A stretch of DNA of 64,000 bases. Source: Lucifuga dentata (lineage: Eukaryota > Chordata > Actinopteri > Ophidiiformes > Bythitidae). How positions within the stretch are numbered: position 1 is the first letter of the stretch; each line of letters starts with the position of its first letter. The notes below the pieces were generated by a model. The model was not told where the DNA came from and ran no database searches. It saw only the letters and a list, made by a program, of their open reading frames with translations. The stretch covers positions 62,001 through 126,000 of the forward strand of contig VXCM01000204.1 in NCBI GenBank assembly GCA_014773175.1, in the 5' to 3' direction. A program made the position numbers and the translations under genes. This document shows positions 23,451 through 47,127 of the stretch, piece by piece.

Positions 23451-26400
23451 CTATTGATGATTAAGGTCAAATCTCAGACTCTCACCATCAATGGCAGACG
23501 CCATTAACCTGTTTGCCATCACCATGCGGTGAGTGACTGAGAAGGAAATTAGATAAATCAGGGTAATTTATTAGCTGACATCTTTCATGAGGACCAAACA
23601 TGTAAAGATGTGGGTACAATGATAGATCAGTGTGTTTTCTACCTGGTGGACACTGAGGGCGACCACGCACGTCAGTGTCTGGGATTGGTTCTCCGTCCTT
23701 GTTCACACACCAGCAGAATCCGGTGGCATGCCAGCACTGCATGGGCTTGTAGTGGCCCTGCTCATCACACTGAGGCCTGAAGGAACCAATCTTGTGGCTG
23801 CCTGAAGCTGCTTCCGATTGGCATTTGGTCTGGATGTGAGTGACTGAGGGATGGAGAGAGGGGAGCGCATGAGCACAGAAAAAGAGCATCAAGATGAGGC
23901 TGAAGATGATGTGATATCAAGGTGGCAGCAGTGGAAAAAAGAAAAAAGAAGCAGTAGAAACTGCTGTGATAAATGATGTGGTTTTACCTTTTGACATATA
24001 CATGCCTCTTTGATAAGCTGTGTATGAAGCTGCCACATTAGAGATTAAGGTGTATGTGCACACGGAAATTATGTTGCTCTTAATCCCAAAAATCATCAAT
24101 ATCACTTTATAATAACATACGTTATAAGCTATAACTAATGGCTTTATTTATTTGTTAGTAAATCACTTATTAATTCTTTATATAATGGAAGTAATTAGCC
24201 AATAATAAAAGCAAAATTTTGGGCTGCCAGGTTATGAAAAAAGATCGTGTGTCTCACTTTACAGTAAGCCATCGAGTCTACAGATATAGATATTAGCAAA
24301 ACATTAATAAAGAACTCTTCTACTACAATAATCCACCAAGTTTATGCTATTAAAATTTTGATCCAGATGTTCTGAAAAAGTCCAACAGAGGGTCTTTATC
24401 ATAAATTAAAGAGTTAAGGCCCTTTAACACTGAATGTGATTTTAAGCACAAATAAATCACATGTCCATTGAAAACAACATAAGTTAACGAGAATATAAAC
24501 ATACAAGGCGAAAATTCGTATCATGAAAATGCGGCATTTATTTTATTCGCTCCAAGGTCGATTTTTTCCTTCTTTCACCTGCAGCAAGAGAGGATCAGAC
24601 AATCAAAGTCATCATCACACGTCACATTTTATGTTGACTTGGCATGCATCTGAGCACAGTTTTATAGATGCAACCTGTGCTTAATCACACACACACACAT
24701 ATCATAAAGGCCCAGTTTATCCACTGCACACAGTCTGTGCACCTACAGAGTGCACTCTGAGCGCCCGGCATGTGCGGCTTTACGCATGGGCTGTGTACCA
24801 ACAGCTTATAATAAAACAGTGCTCAGATATTAATGTGACCTGGCACACACCGCCATACACTGTTCTGGATCAATTGTGTCCCTGAAATTTGTCCTCTAAT
24901 CAGATGTGGAGGTAGCATCTCCAGGACATGTTCAAACTGGCCCACTGACATCCTGAAACATTGTCTGAAGCATCATGGTAAAGTTTCAGCTCCTGTATCA
25001 GACAGTGAAACTCCCCGTGTTCTCGAGAATTGGATGAATCCACAAACGTTTTATCTGCTTTGCTGTCAAAAGGATCAGTACTAAATCATACTGGATTTGA
25101 ATTCATCTTGATGTCCTGTTGAGCCGCAAAATTTTCTTGACAAGCAGTCATAAATACACATCATGACAGGTGTAAATAGTTTTGATGCAACAGTTTTGCG
25201 TCCGAATATTCGCATACTGTATATGCACCGCTTATTTGCGTCACACCTAGTGTAAAAGGGTCTTTAACCTGACAAAGCAAATTATGCTGGAGGAGAATGA
25301 GCAAAGGGGTTTGATGGCAAACCAAAAATTGTTCTTATGGCTTATTACTAATGTAAGAAGAAATTATGTATTAATACTACTAAAGCATTAGGAACTTATG
25401 AGCATTTTAGTATCCCTTAATAGAGAGTTGTGCCAAATTATGTTTATTTTAAGCACGAGTCTTACCAGTATGAATCATTTTATCTTTTCTCACATTTCAC
25501 TCTTATATTCATGACTTTTAACAACTTCTCCTCTCAGCAGCAAAGCTGTGATGATTATGCTCCATACTGAAGCCAGCTGCAAGTGCAGGAAATCCAATTT
25601 TTCCTATGGTTGCAAAGCTCTGGATCAAAGTTAAATGCTAAAGCATGATGAATTGTTGTAGGAATTGTTAGGCAAAGTGGAGTATAACCTGGCTGAGATG
25701 TGGTGGGCGCTGGTGGCTTCTGTTGGGCCATCTGGAAGATCAGCCAGTAACGCATCCAGGTCTTAAAGCTCTGTGGAGTGCAACATGTTTAGAAACTATA
25801 CCACTGACAAGATGGCTTTATCCATGTTTGTTTGTTTGTGTGAGGCTTCACCTTCCACTCCAGTTCCCCCAGGTGCTCCGGCAATCCCTCCAGGTTGCCC
25901 AGGAAGGTCTCATTGATGAAGTGGGGCATCTGGGAATCCTGGTCAAAACATCACCAAAGTTTAGCAGTGACAGTAAAACCACCTCACTCCTGACAGTGTG
26001 AGGATGTACAGAGAGCAACGTACCTGCAAGAAATCCTTCAGCTGCTTCTCCAAAGCAGTGTCCTCCAGTGGGCTCTGCTGATTCTAGACAAACAGAAGAG
26101 CCCACTTTAAACTTTAGAAACAAGTCCACATACATATTTCAAGATGATATGTAGACCCTGTTAAGTGAAAAGTGTCCTAGCAGGAAGATGTAAACTCACT
26201 GTCATGGGTGCCTTGGTAGGTTTGGTGTCCTTATCTTCAGCGATGTCCATCAGCAGAGACAAACTGCTCATGGGCATGTGCATCTTCACTGGAGCCACTA
26301 CAGAGACAATGGGATTGATTGAGATCTGAAGATTTTATAATGTAGCTCTTCAACAACAACAAATTAAATCTAGAAATGTTTTCCTTATCTTTTATCTTTC

Positions 26401-28330
26401 TTTTATTTTCTATGATTTTGCAGACATAATGCTTAGTTTTATTTTCTAAAACTAAACTACTAAATTTTTGTTGCTAGCTGTTTTTAAATATTCATTTCTT
26501 GGTTTTCCTTTCTAAGTTTTTTTTTTTTTTTTTTTTTTTTGACAGTATTGGCAAAAATATAAGATTTCCACAAGACAATCTAGCCTAGTAAAGGACTTTT
26601 TACAGTGTAGACTTTTAGGTGGCAAACAAAATACAAAAGTTTTCTGAAAACTTTGAGGGGTTAACTCATTCTTCAGCTCAGTGTTCTGATTAAATTTATG
26701 TTCTTCCTTAAAGTAAACTCTCACTTCTCTCTTTACTTCTGGAGCTCTAAAGCTTCCTCCTCCTCCTCCTCCTCCTCCTCCTCCTCCCTTACTGATCATG
26801 AGGACTGTTTTTCATCTAAATCTTTTACCCCGGGATGTGCGAGTCATCTCTCTGGTCATTTGCTCTCCGTTCTTCTGCAGAGTGTGGATCTGCTGCTTCT
26901 GGCTCACCACCATGTAGGCTGTGAAAACCTGACTGGCCACCAGCAGACATGCCAGGGTCGTCAGGCCGGCCACCTTCAAGGCCCGACTGTTGGAGCTGCT
27001 ACTCACCCTTAGACACAGACACCCACACACAAATGGAAAAATGTCGCTTAAAGGGGTTCAAACAGCAGGATCAATGTGGTGGATAACATGAATCACTGCA
27101 AAACTCATAGGAAATAAAAGTTTGATACAGTATTGTACATGTTTAATAAACTCCAAGGTATTAAACTGGCTTGTATGGTTTTCTAGAAAAGCTCTCTGTG
27201 ATACATTTTTTGTAGCATGAGTGATTTGTTTTGTTGCACTTTGGATAGTCCAGAATCCAAAACCCCCCATATTAATAAGAATATTATCGAAATGATTCAG
27301 TTTTAAAGAAAAGTTAAAAAATGAAATGCCTTTTTGAAATTATATTATTGTCATTTTGTTATTCAAAATAACATAAGTAAGACCATGGACGAAATGTATC
27401 TACAGCTAATATTATTTCACTGCTCTCATCATGAGCCAATAGAATGTGACCATCACCAGTTACCAGGCAGATAAAATCTCATGGTGCATGGGGAAATAGC
27501 TGATGCACTACAAGTTACTGAAACTGTAACAGTATTATTCGAGGTTAAATTGATTCAAACATATATAAAAATATGCAAATCACTAATTACATTAAATAAC
27601 TTTATAAGTAGTCTAATACAATGAAATATAAAACTTTAACCCCAAAACTGACATCACCCATCTAGGAATAATCAAAAATAATATCAATAAAAATAATAAT
27701 ACTTTATTATACATTATCAATACAAATAATCAGATATATCAGGTTAAATGTATTCAGACATGTTAATTCCACTTTACCTCAAATAACAAGAAAATCATTA
27801 GGAAGATAAGCACATCTACAATACAACCAGTGTTGTTATGTAATATCATTGTATTTAAACTGACAAAAAAAAAAAAAAAATCAAACCTGAGAAAGAAATT
27901 AGAGAAATTAACAATTAGCACTCACAAATAATATTACTAATTTATAATCTATGGCCAATTGCTTTTTTTTTTTTTCATTTGCAGTTCCTTACGAGCCAAT
28001 AGTATGAGAGCATTACAGTTACTAGGTAGAATCCTCCCCCTTGTTCAAAATTTTACTGTCATTTATATAGCCATATATAAAAAAGAAAAATTTAAATTAA
28101 CAGAAATTGATAGTCAGTTTGGGTAATATAAGAATGAACCAATTATATTTTACATACAGGTAAGGAGACACTTAATTCGCAGTAAATAAGTAAATTTAGC
28201 TACTGTAAAGAAAACATTTGTTTTTTTCAGGATCCTCTTACCCTCTGGGGGCTGCAGGAGTAACCAGCTCATCCTCACTCCCTGCCAGGCTGCCACGGGC
28301 CAGCGGAGCACTTTCTGGAGATTCATCCAT
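23451..28330 (-). CDS. cd74: CD74 / MHC class II invariant chain with thyroglobulin type-1 domain
   Basis: Type II membrane chaperone that fills the MHC class II groove and routes it to endosomes. Coding exons (minus): 28330-28242, 27007-26829, 26297-26200, 26083-26024, 25938-25852, 25770-25689, 23843-23643, and a last exon from 23536. Phases agree. The cytosolic N-terminus is acidic ([14 protein letters not shown]...SEDELVTP). A transmembrane helix spans about residues 40-66 ([20 protein letters not shown]). CLIP-like [13 protein letters not shown] follows at about 95-107, then the trimerisation region ([19 protein letters not shown]). The Tg1 domain has six cysteines with [13 protein letters not shown] and CWCV, as in the mammalian p41 isoform; the p31-like form would skip that exon. 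The C-terminus is uncertain: reading through gives a stop at 23451 (about 293 aa), while an optional donor at 23485 could give a shorter end. Confidence 0.92.
24414..25267. mobile_element. MITE-like element with imperfect TIRs in a cd74 intron
   Basis: The left end (TTAAGGCCCTTTAACACT at 24414) and the reverse complement of the right end (TTAAAGACCCTTTTACACT ending at 25267) match with few differences and continue as AATGTGA..CAAATAA versus GGTGTGA..CAAATAA. About 850 bp, no transposase seen. TTAA flanks both ends. Confidence 0.65.
26518..26540. repeat. Poly-T tract
   Basis: T homopolymer within a cd74 intron. Confidence 0.9.
26755..26788. repeat. (TCC)n trinucleotide repeat
   Basis: About eleven TCC units in a cd74 intron, 41 bp beyond the donor of the transmembrane exon. 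The poly-Gly frame on the minus strand is not coding. Confidence 0.95.
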
Positions 28331-28499
28331 TTCTCTCTCTCTCTGCTTAATAATAATAACAAGACAAACTATGACCCACGGAGTGTTAAATGTTTTGGAA
28401 AAGAGGAAGGAGAGCAACTTGACAAGTGTTCCTGAGAATAAGGTGCAACGATCTGGAAAGTCCCACTCTTTAAATGCTAAATCAGTGGAGCTCTGGGCT

Positions 28500-28537
28500 C
28501 TGATTGGTCCATTGCGGTAGCGTCACTTGTTGGTAGA
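28500..28537 (-). promoter_or_regulatory. cd74: X1-X2-Y box module of the cd74 promoter
   Basis: Read on the minus strand, TCTACCAACAA (28537-28527) resembles the X1 box core (CCTAGCAACAGA). GTGACGCT (28526-28519) resembles the CRE-like X2 box. CCAATCAG (28507-28500) is a Y box (NF-Y). X2-to-Y spacing is 11 bp, close to that of class II promoters. In mammals RFX, CREB and NF-Y bind this module and CIITA activates it. It lies 170-210 bp upstream of the cd74 start codon. No clear S/W box was seen further upstream. Confidence 0.65.
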
Positions 28538-29735
28538 GGCAGACTTCAGAGAAACCATCACGGAGTGAGATTTATGAATGATGGTTTATAACATGGAGAA
28601 ATATGTGAACAAAACTTGACTTAAGTGCAGATTCAGACTTTTAAAAGATTATTTAACAACTTAAACCTGTGATTTTCCCCCTTAACTTTCAACTTGCTTT
28701 TCTGTTAAATTACAAAAAACAAACCAAAAACTGACATTTATTCTGCATCCTGTTGTTTCAACACTTTTTTGATGCCATGTATTGTAGATGTCATTGATTA
28801 TTTTACAAAAAATTTCCTGAACCTGGTCTGTCCTGCCATATTTAGGATCTTTGGAGACTTAGGGATTCTTACTAAAAGTTCAAATAAAGTTCTGAGTTTA
28901 GAGTTTAAATGAAGTTCTCTGATTTTAAAGTATGGTTGGATGAACTAAATGGACTTGTAAAAGTGGGTACTTCAGAGTTTACCATAGGTCCTAACACCAA
29001 AAAGAAATATAGTTATTACTTTCCATTTAAGTAATAGTAGATTTGTGTAAAATATTGTATCAAAGTGCCAAAAATTGCAGAATGCAAAAATGCTGGAAAT
29101 ACCAAGCATTAAAATTAAAAACGGTTGTTATGGGTAAACACACACCTTAATTATGCCATAATTGATACACAAACACCTTAATATAATAACGTTTCTGAAT
29201 TTAATGCACCAAATTTCACTTAACTTACATTGCTTAAATTATCTGTTATATTACCTTGTTTAAGCTTGCATTTTGTATTTGTTTTATGAAAATTACAGTA
29301 ATGCATCTTTATGATTATATCATTGTAATGTTTCACTTTCCCTGATCAACAAAGTAAGACATTTTCTTCTATAGAAGTTTTGGGTGTCTTCCCTTACACG
29401 AGGAAATGTTTGGAGTGTTTTAGAGTTAAATAACAAGAGCCACATCTAAATCTTTTTCACATTGAAAACAGAAATGAGTTGTTTTTCAATATTCACTGTA
29501 CTGCATGTTTGACACAGATTCAGGTTGTATTTTGTTTTTCTCACTCATACCATATGACAAAATGAAAACAAGACAAACAGAAACTAAATATAGTTTCAAG
29601 CTCTTATTAAATATTCATGTACTTCTGGGTAAAAGCTTCTGCATCTCTTCTTATCTTTTTTAACTTAGTGTGATCGTGGATTTAAGAAGAGCTCATATAG
29701 AAAGAAAGAGATCCAACCATTGAAAAATACAGTGG
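28538..29735. other. Intergenic region between cd74 promoter and ndst1 3' end
   Basis: AT-rich DNA without a supported gene. In human, RPS14 lies between CD74 and NDST1; no ribosomal protein S14 exon is visible here on either strand. Confidence 0.6.
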
Positions 29736-31568
29736 TGTTTTAATTGCAAATTAAAAAGCACCGACAATATTAGTTACACTGTAAAAATTATTGACAACAA
29801 TTACAAATCTTTATCATACAGTCCAGGAGATTAGTACCATCGTTGCTGTTATGTGTTATCACTTAATACTTTATATGGAGAGACTCTGTACCTCTGTACA
29901 ATAGTTGGCAGTGAGAGGACATGAGAGGGGACAATCTTACCCACAATACTTCAGTACAATGAAACAGCAACAACACACTCCATCTCCCCTTACACAGCAC
30001 TGACACGTCACACTGTGGGAAAGGGCCGACGGAGTGTAAACCCAAACACATTCAATAATTTAGGTCTACCGACAGTTGCGTATTATGTACATTACAAAGT
30101 CAGGAAATAAAGGACAGACATGTGCATTGTTATTACATCAGAACATCGTACAAAACTATTGCAATAAGAGCAGCTTTGTTATCTCTGCCTGACATCTAGT
30201 TGCAGTGGTAATACGACCGGCAACCAAACGTCCGTATGATCTCGCCGGGCGTGATGTGTATGTGTTTCTCCCAGAGACCGCATGTTTCCCAACTCAAAGT
30301 CGTCAGCTAAATGAAATTAGATAAGGACAAAATATACAGTTTAGACAAAACCAAATGCTGTTGGTGGTTTTAAATGCACCATCCTGTTCTGTACACTATC
30401 TGAACCTCTCGGACCAGACTGCGTATTTAACATAGCTAGCTTATGGTCTTCTTCACAGATTGTAGTTGGATCCATTTCATGAGTGTGCTTTCCAAGAATG
30501 CATGTTTACTTAAATATTGTGCTTTGAACACCTACTGTTCCTGCTTTAGCCAAATCAATGGTCATGAGGCTGAATAATGAGATGGCCAAAGCAGCTCAAC
30601 AAACTAGACTCCTGTACATCTGGCCCATATGAGAAAACTGAAACCGAGCTAAGATGTTTCGTTTTGGTACATTCTACAACAATGCATTGCAACAGCATCA
30701 TATAAAAGTTTAAATCTGATTAAAAGAAAAAAAAACACTATCTTTAAAAAAAAAAAGAAACCTCAGATTTCAATGTGGTAAAATGTTGATGAAGGATCTG
30801 TCCTGGCACTTGTAAATGCAATAACTAGATTCTACCAAGGCCTATCGAGTGAGGCTACAACATGTAGCCCGAGTCAAAACTCAACATGTGCCATTCTCCT
30901 CCTACACCACCATCATGCTTATCCAAGGCATCTACAACCATTTACACTCATTTCAATCTTACACCAACTCATAGGCTGGCTGTGTGTTTGTTCCTTCACT
31001 GCTTTCTCCAGAGCTGGAACTGTAACGACTGCTTCACTCGCCTGTCCAACCTTTGATTATCAGGATGAAGTTCTGAGTTCATGTAAAGAAGAATAGGCCT
31101 GATTAAGGAGTAAGCAGGAATATGATTACTGAACATTTATCATCCTCCTGCTGTGCCCTTCCTTTCTCCTGAAAGCTCTGAGAAGTTTCATGTTCCTGGT
31201 TTATCCTGTAGAAGGACAGCGGCACCTCTAAGCCCAGGAGACAGAGGAGAGCGCCATCAGCTGCTAAAAGCAGCTTGGCTGACTTTTTCATTGTTTACCA
31301 CTCACTGCTGTCCCATCCCGTTGAGAAAAATCATGGTAAATCTGGAGTTCTGGATGAACTTCCAATCCTCGAATCTCAATCGAATTCAGTCTCGTACAAA
31401 AAACAATAAGGATCTTCATCCTCCCATCATACTCGGCCAGTGTCCCCCAGCAGGGCTGAGCAGTGGTTCAGTCTGTTTAGCTGTGGTCTCTCCCTGTAGC
31501 TGCTACCTGGTGTGGACCAGCTCTTCTCGGAGCCAGCTGGGTAACGGCTGGCCCATCCTGTACAGCAN
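29736..31568 (-). other. ndst1: Probable ndst1 3' UTR
   Basis: It follows the ndst1 stop directly, and no coding frame is visible. A minus-strand ATTAAA (TTTAAT near 29736 on the plus strand) is a candidate polyA signal, giving a UTR of about 1.8 kb. The first 66 bp past the stop (31567-31503) repeat the last codons because of an assembly duplication. Confidence 0.5.
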
Positions 31569-41237
<9,669 letters not shown>

Positions 41238-41777
41238 CGTCTCACCCACACCGCTTCGCCCCAGTAGCCCAGCAACACGCCCTGGGGACAGTCTTTCTTG
41301 GTGTGGGTANACCCACACCGCTTCGCCCCAGTAGCCCAGCAACACGCCCTGGGGACAGTCTTTCTTGGTGTGGGTAGAAAACGGTGAGCAGAAATTATTC
41401 ACAAAATTGGTCTTTCTATTAAACTAAATACAAACAGTGTTAAAGTAGCAGCTGCAGCAGCTACTGGAGAAAGAAATGAGATGGTCTCGCGGTGGCTCTC
41501 CCTCATATTGTAGCACTGCTTATGTCACCATGGCAGAGAAATGGGGGGTCTTGGACCACTGGTACACACTGATGCCTCACAGTGAGGGGTGGCAGGCCAA
41601 GTCAGTGGCGGAGAAAGATGATGGAAGACCCCATCACCTGTCCATCATGTAAACCTGCCAACCATATCCCAGCTAGACTTTGCTGCACTCTTCTGATTGG
41701 AGAGTGATCTCTGGAGGAAAGTGAGGTCACGCAGGTCATCCCAGCAGCACCATTCCCTCAGGACCGAATCTGCTGAC
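41238..41777 (-). other. ndst1: ndst1 5' UTR portion of the first coding exon
   Basis: A minus-strand acceptor (TTTCCTTTCTAG|GTCAGC) at 41778 would open an exon running through 5' UTR into the start codon at 41237, as in vertebrate NDST genes. An assembly duplication lies inside it. Confidence 0.5.
41244..41376. repeat. Artefactual 66-bp tandem copy across a single N (ndst1 5' UTR)
   Basis: 41244-41309 and 41311-41376 are identical around the N at 41310, only a few bases upstream of the ndst1 ATG. Real UTR length and upstream reading frames cannot be judged until the join is resolved. Confidence 0.9.
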
Positions 41778-42042
41778 CTAGAAAGGAAGAAGAAAAAAAA
41801 AAACAACACAAATATGAAATTATAATAAAATCTTACACTATCAGTTCTTATTGAACAAATCACAGTATTACATTGTTTTGTTGTGTGGGGTTTAGCGTTG
41901 TGTGTGGGTGATGTGTGTGCTGCCAGTGCCAACACGCCAAAAGTTCATTCCAAATAGTCTTTGTGTTCACCTACACACAGTGAGAGCTGCCAATTCCCCC
42001 TACATACACACACCTAACCTCATGTGCACACGCACACGCACG

Positions 42043-42043
<1 letters not shown>

Positions 42044-42102
<59 letters not shown>
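42044..42102. repeat. (CA)n microsatellite
   Basis: About 28 uninterrupted CA units with a degenerate CA/CG-rich lead-in. Confidence 0.97.
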
Positions 42103-42106
<4 letters not shown>

Positions 42107-45100
42107 TACTTGCTCACACAGCCTCTGCACAATCAATAGGCAGAATGTGAGTGACAACAAAGCCTTCAGGCAAGCCAATTCCTTGGTTCAGTCCAGCAGG
42201 ACTATGTAAAGCGAAGCCATCACCAGTGGGGACACTCGCCTTCAATTTCCCTCAAATCCTCACAGTATCAGGACCAAAATGGAGTGCAGGGGAAGAAAAA
42301 CAAGATGATGGAAAAGAAGTGATCCAGGTGCAGAAGAATGGATGATAGAGACAGACAGACCTGGAAACAACAGGATCTCTACTCTGGAGCAGAAACTGCT
42401 ACAACACTAAATATACATTTCTATACATCTGCAGCCCTACCATAATATGGCAACCCGTTAGTCAGTCTCCATTAAGCCTAAGTGTGAAAAGTACAAGTTG
42501 TAGTAGGAGAACAATGTCAGCTTGTCACCACAAAACATCCTTTCTCCATTTAGAGCCCTGCTCTACAAATGAAACGGAGCATTACCTTTGCGTGGAAATG
42601 CTCTGTCTATTATGAGGGAGAGGTATTGAGGCGCAACTCTTCAGCTTCCCCACATTAGACCACATTAGAGAAAAGTCACAACCCCTCTCAACCCAGAAAC
42701 ATTTAATGGTGACCACCAAGTCCATCAAGACTCATCAGACATGTAAAATTAATCTGATAATGCCATCAAAGGGCTTATTAGGAATGCTATAAACCGAGGT
42801 TTAATTAAAGGCGAGTAAGATCAAAAATACAATGTAGCCCTGCCATGCTCAATAACAGTTTTCTGTGTGTAACTATCATGAGTATCATCCATCTGACAAA
42901 TTACATTAAATGAATTACTGATTTTTGACAGCCTGACAGAAGAAAAACTTCAGATCATTCTATAAATCATATAACAGTATATGATACAGAAAATTATTAT
43001 CACCTTATCATTCCACGTATCTACACTGTCACAAGGTGTAAGATACCATACAAATATAGTATCCCTTCATGTAATCAAGGTCAATATCTCTCCTCCCTCC
43101 AGCCTTCAAGCTCAGCTTAACAGGATGCTTAAACCTCTCTGTGAGCAGTGGGAGAAATCACACTTCTTTCGTTGAGTCGCATCCAAGTTGTTCCTTCACA
43201 GGGAGGCGGATTCTAATGCGTGAAAAAATAGTGGGCGTTCAGAGAATGTACCGCAGTGGAGCACACAAAAACCAACAGCCCTCGTACCTCGTTTGTTCAG
43301 TTCTGAAGGAGCAAGGGTTCGTGTCACAGCATATCAAAGCATGATTAGCCACAGGAGGAGACTGCTGCTGAAGACGTGATGCAGTAGAAAACAGAGATGA
43401 GATTCTCAGAGACGACTTTTAATAAAACAGGTCTTTTAAGGAATTTCATTAGTTTGTTTTGAGCGTTTGTTTCACACCTTGGAGCACTTCCCCTTAAGTT
43501 TAGTTCATTTCAGCACGCGTGAACACAGCAATCAAAAATGGATCTGCACCAAAACAACTGAACTGAGGGGCAGTATTTTCGGTCTGATTCCAACTGAACT
43601 GTGGAGAGGTTCATTTGTCGTGAGAAACGAACTGCACAAGTCCCAAACCAACTATGAGGCAATCTACTAATAGATCTAGAACTAGAGGGTTGCATGTGGT
43701 TAACGCTTGCAGTACATTTTGTTTTACTTTCGCCATTCATCAGATATCCTCTTTTGAAAACCATGAAACATAAAACAACTTTACCGCGGTTAAAATACGT
43801 CTAAATTACACCACTGAAATGAATACTGTGAAATGTTCATAACATATCAAACTTACCTAACACGTCTTCAGAGGAACATCTTAAAGATTAGCATGTTGTA
43901 TTGCTCAGTATGTGTTCCATTTTCTTGTTCAGCCATCTTCACATAATGTGAAGCTACATGTGTTTTTTTATGCCTTGTCTTGAATTCCAATTCAGCTTCA
44001 GCTGCCATAGTTTTCTTGGTACACAGCCCAAATGATGACTATGGGTAGGAAAGTATCCCAATTCCATCTTTGTTCTATGCCATACACATACAGTTATCCC
44101 AGTATTGTTAACTTTTTCCTGTTTTGTTTCTCCCAGCCCTAGAAATTTCTGACCAGTAAACAGAGCAAGCATTCTCACATGACTTTTGCTGTTATAATTG
44201 GGTTCGACTGGACTTTTTTCCTGAGTGAAACTAAATGGATTACATGTCTGAAAACACCCTTAGACCAAAAATTTGAGGCAAAGCTGTAGCTTTAAGGAAA
44301 AACTAGAGTACCTGCGGTGATGAGGTTTTGTAACACCAAAGAAAGGGCATCTTTGATAGTAATTTTCTGTCGATGATTAATCAGAATCAAGACTTGTCTT
44401 ATCTTCGGCCAAGGTCTGCAGCGAGACAATCAGCTCTCCTGTGGCTCTAATGACACCGGGAGCAGATTAAATGCTGAGGCAAAACAAACAGAGTTGGGGC
44501 TCACAAAAAAATCGCGGGTCTTGCCCAGCTCACAGCAGTGATGACCACCTCCCAATGTTGACCTTCAGACTGTGTTACAAAGAGCTACAGCTAAACAGCT
44601 AAAAAGAGAGACACTGAGAGAAACAAGTAGGCGGAGGGGGTGGGGGTGAGGGGGTGAAAAAGGGACGAATACACATGAAGGCTATGAAAAGAGAGTGAAA
44701 AACCACAAAGGAGAGCTCATGGCTTTGAGTTTGCAGTCTACAGCAGATAGATCATGCAATCCAAACAGAGAGTACAAAACAGAGTATAATGGAGATGAGA
44801 GAATGTACTACGGAATTGTATTAGCACTGAATAGAATAATGGCTAATGGATCTGAAAAAGCCTGCATGACCATCTCACTTAACATGCCTTCTACTTTCTT
44901 TCTCCTGTATACCTTTGAAGAAGCCAAGATTGGCTTCCTCTTCCTTTCCCAAAATAATAGATTCGCAAGTGCAGAGAAGGAGGAGGAAACAAGAATATGA
45001 ATATTTCATGTTTCAAAGAAGCTGGTGATGGTATAGGCAGCACACACATCAGCAAGGTAAAGAGCAGCCAAAAGGTGCATAGAGACCAGAGCATTGCAGC

Positions 45101-45640
45101 CTGCCAAAGAGAGTCAGTGTCTTAACTCATGCATAAAGGAAAGGCAGATAGAGACTAATGCATGTCTGATAGGCAACCTTTTCATTCTAGTGTGGGAAAG
45201 AGCTCAGACAGAATATGAGCTCTGTAATTGCACACACTGACAGGAAGCCCTTCTAAATAGAAGTAGAGGTGGCGGACACAACAATCAGTGTTTACATGCA
45301 TGTTTACGCTTAGATTCTAGTCTGATTTAGGCAATAACTCGATTTTTTTTTTTTTTTGAAAGGCCATGTAAACAAAGTAATCGGTATAAACTGATACTGG
45401 TGTTCATCTGGCATGCTTCTTTTCATGACTCAATTAAGCAATGAGTCATGTGTAGTTGATGAATAATGTGATCCCATTAATTTCATCAGTGTATATGTCT
45501 TACTCCGAATGGTTTGAATGAGAGGAGTAAAGGGCGAAAAGAGTATGAACGAAAAGGGAGGAAAAAAATTAGAAGAAAGGACAAGATGATCAACTACCAA
45601 ACAATGTGAGCAAAACAAAAAAAATCTGATTGGTGGGAGA

Positions 45641-45663
45641 GAGAGAGAGAGAGAGAGAGAGAA
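45641..45663. repeat. (GA)n short microsatellite
   Basis: About eleven GA units. A longer degenerate GA-rich tract follows at 45900-45975. Confidence 0.9.
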
Positions 45664-47127
45664 AAAAATCACAGCTAAGGTGACAATCTAAGACTTTAAA
45701 AACATCAATTAACATATTTCCCTGTGTATTTAATAGCTGCTGAGAGATGGTGACAGAATGAAGTGGCGGCATAAACAATGGCTGGTGACAGCAGAGGACA
45801 GACTAATGCTTTTCCTCAGGTCGGGTGGTCACTCAAATCTGCTCCCTGTATATCACGGGAAGCAGGCCAGAGCCGTACTGCTAGATTAATGAGAGAAAAC
45901 GAGGAACCGAGGGAGAAAGAAAGTGAGAGAGACAGATGGAGAGAGAAAGAGAGAGACAGAGAGAGAGAGAGGTGGGGTGAGTGAGAAGCCTGGACCTCAG
46001 CTGTAACAACTCTCTGGATAAACAACACGAAGGTTGGCCATATGTAGCCTCACACATCCTGTTCCCTCCTGTCATCTCTCTCCATCCCCCTCTGACACTC
46101 CTGTTTGACATTTTAAAAGTGTGAATAAGACAAAGTGTCCTGGGGTTTGTGAGGAGACACTACATTAACACTGACAATCAGCGCTGGACTAACCAGAGGT
46201 AATTGCCGTGACAAATAAACTTAAGAAGAGGTGGACCTCCCATCCCCTCAAAGCCCAAATGTAAGCCTTCTCCCAAGCTGCCCCAATCCGCAATCCTTCC
46301 CCTTGGTGCTGACTGACAGAAATAAACGATGACCCTCTTGTTCAATCTTCACGGGACTTGGCAACCACGCGCTCTCCATGGAAACACTGGCATTACGATG
46401 TGTTCAGAAGCAACTGCATGGAAACTGTGCAGAAGGAAGGGGAACTAGGGCGGTAGTCTATAGGACAGTCATCAAAAGGCTACTTTTGTGTCCACTGTTT
46501 GGTGTTTGTCTTTCATGTACCAAGGGCTAAATCATGGCAGACACACACCCAGGAGACTCATTAGAAGACCCACAAATCAGATTATTTCACTACAAAGAGC
46601 GTACATTCTATATTTATTCACAAATATCCATTGTCCCTTCGAGCCAGCGTTCAAACCTCAATATAGTCCACAAAACAAGTCTGGTCTGACCATTGGAACT
46701 GTCCAGCAGGATATGGGTCAAGGTTAAATGGTAAAGATAAGGTAATCCTTAATCTGTAATCCTGTTAATCTTGACACTGGAAATGTGCTCATGACAGCAT
46801 TCTTATTGTGTAGGATGCCTTGAAGAGATTAATAAAACATGAGGCATGATACAGAGTGAGGAAGGTGAGAATCCAACAGCAAATTGGAAGATTCGTGAAA
46901 ACCCTATGTGTCAGGCCCCCCCTCGTATGATTTCTCAGCCCACTCCTGTGTTATTCACTTGGGTGCCTTTGTTTAAAATCAGAAGGAAAACACCCGGCAG
47001 TATGAGATGTAGTGACTACTGATTATGGATACGAGCCCACTGTGGTGGAGCTCTCAACCTCGAGCAGAAAGCTAAAGCAAATTTCTGCATTTACATCCAT
47101 CCTTCTATCCATTTTCTTGCTTAGAGA

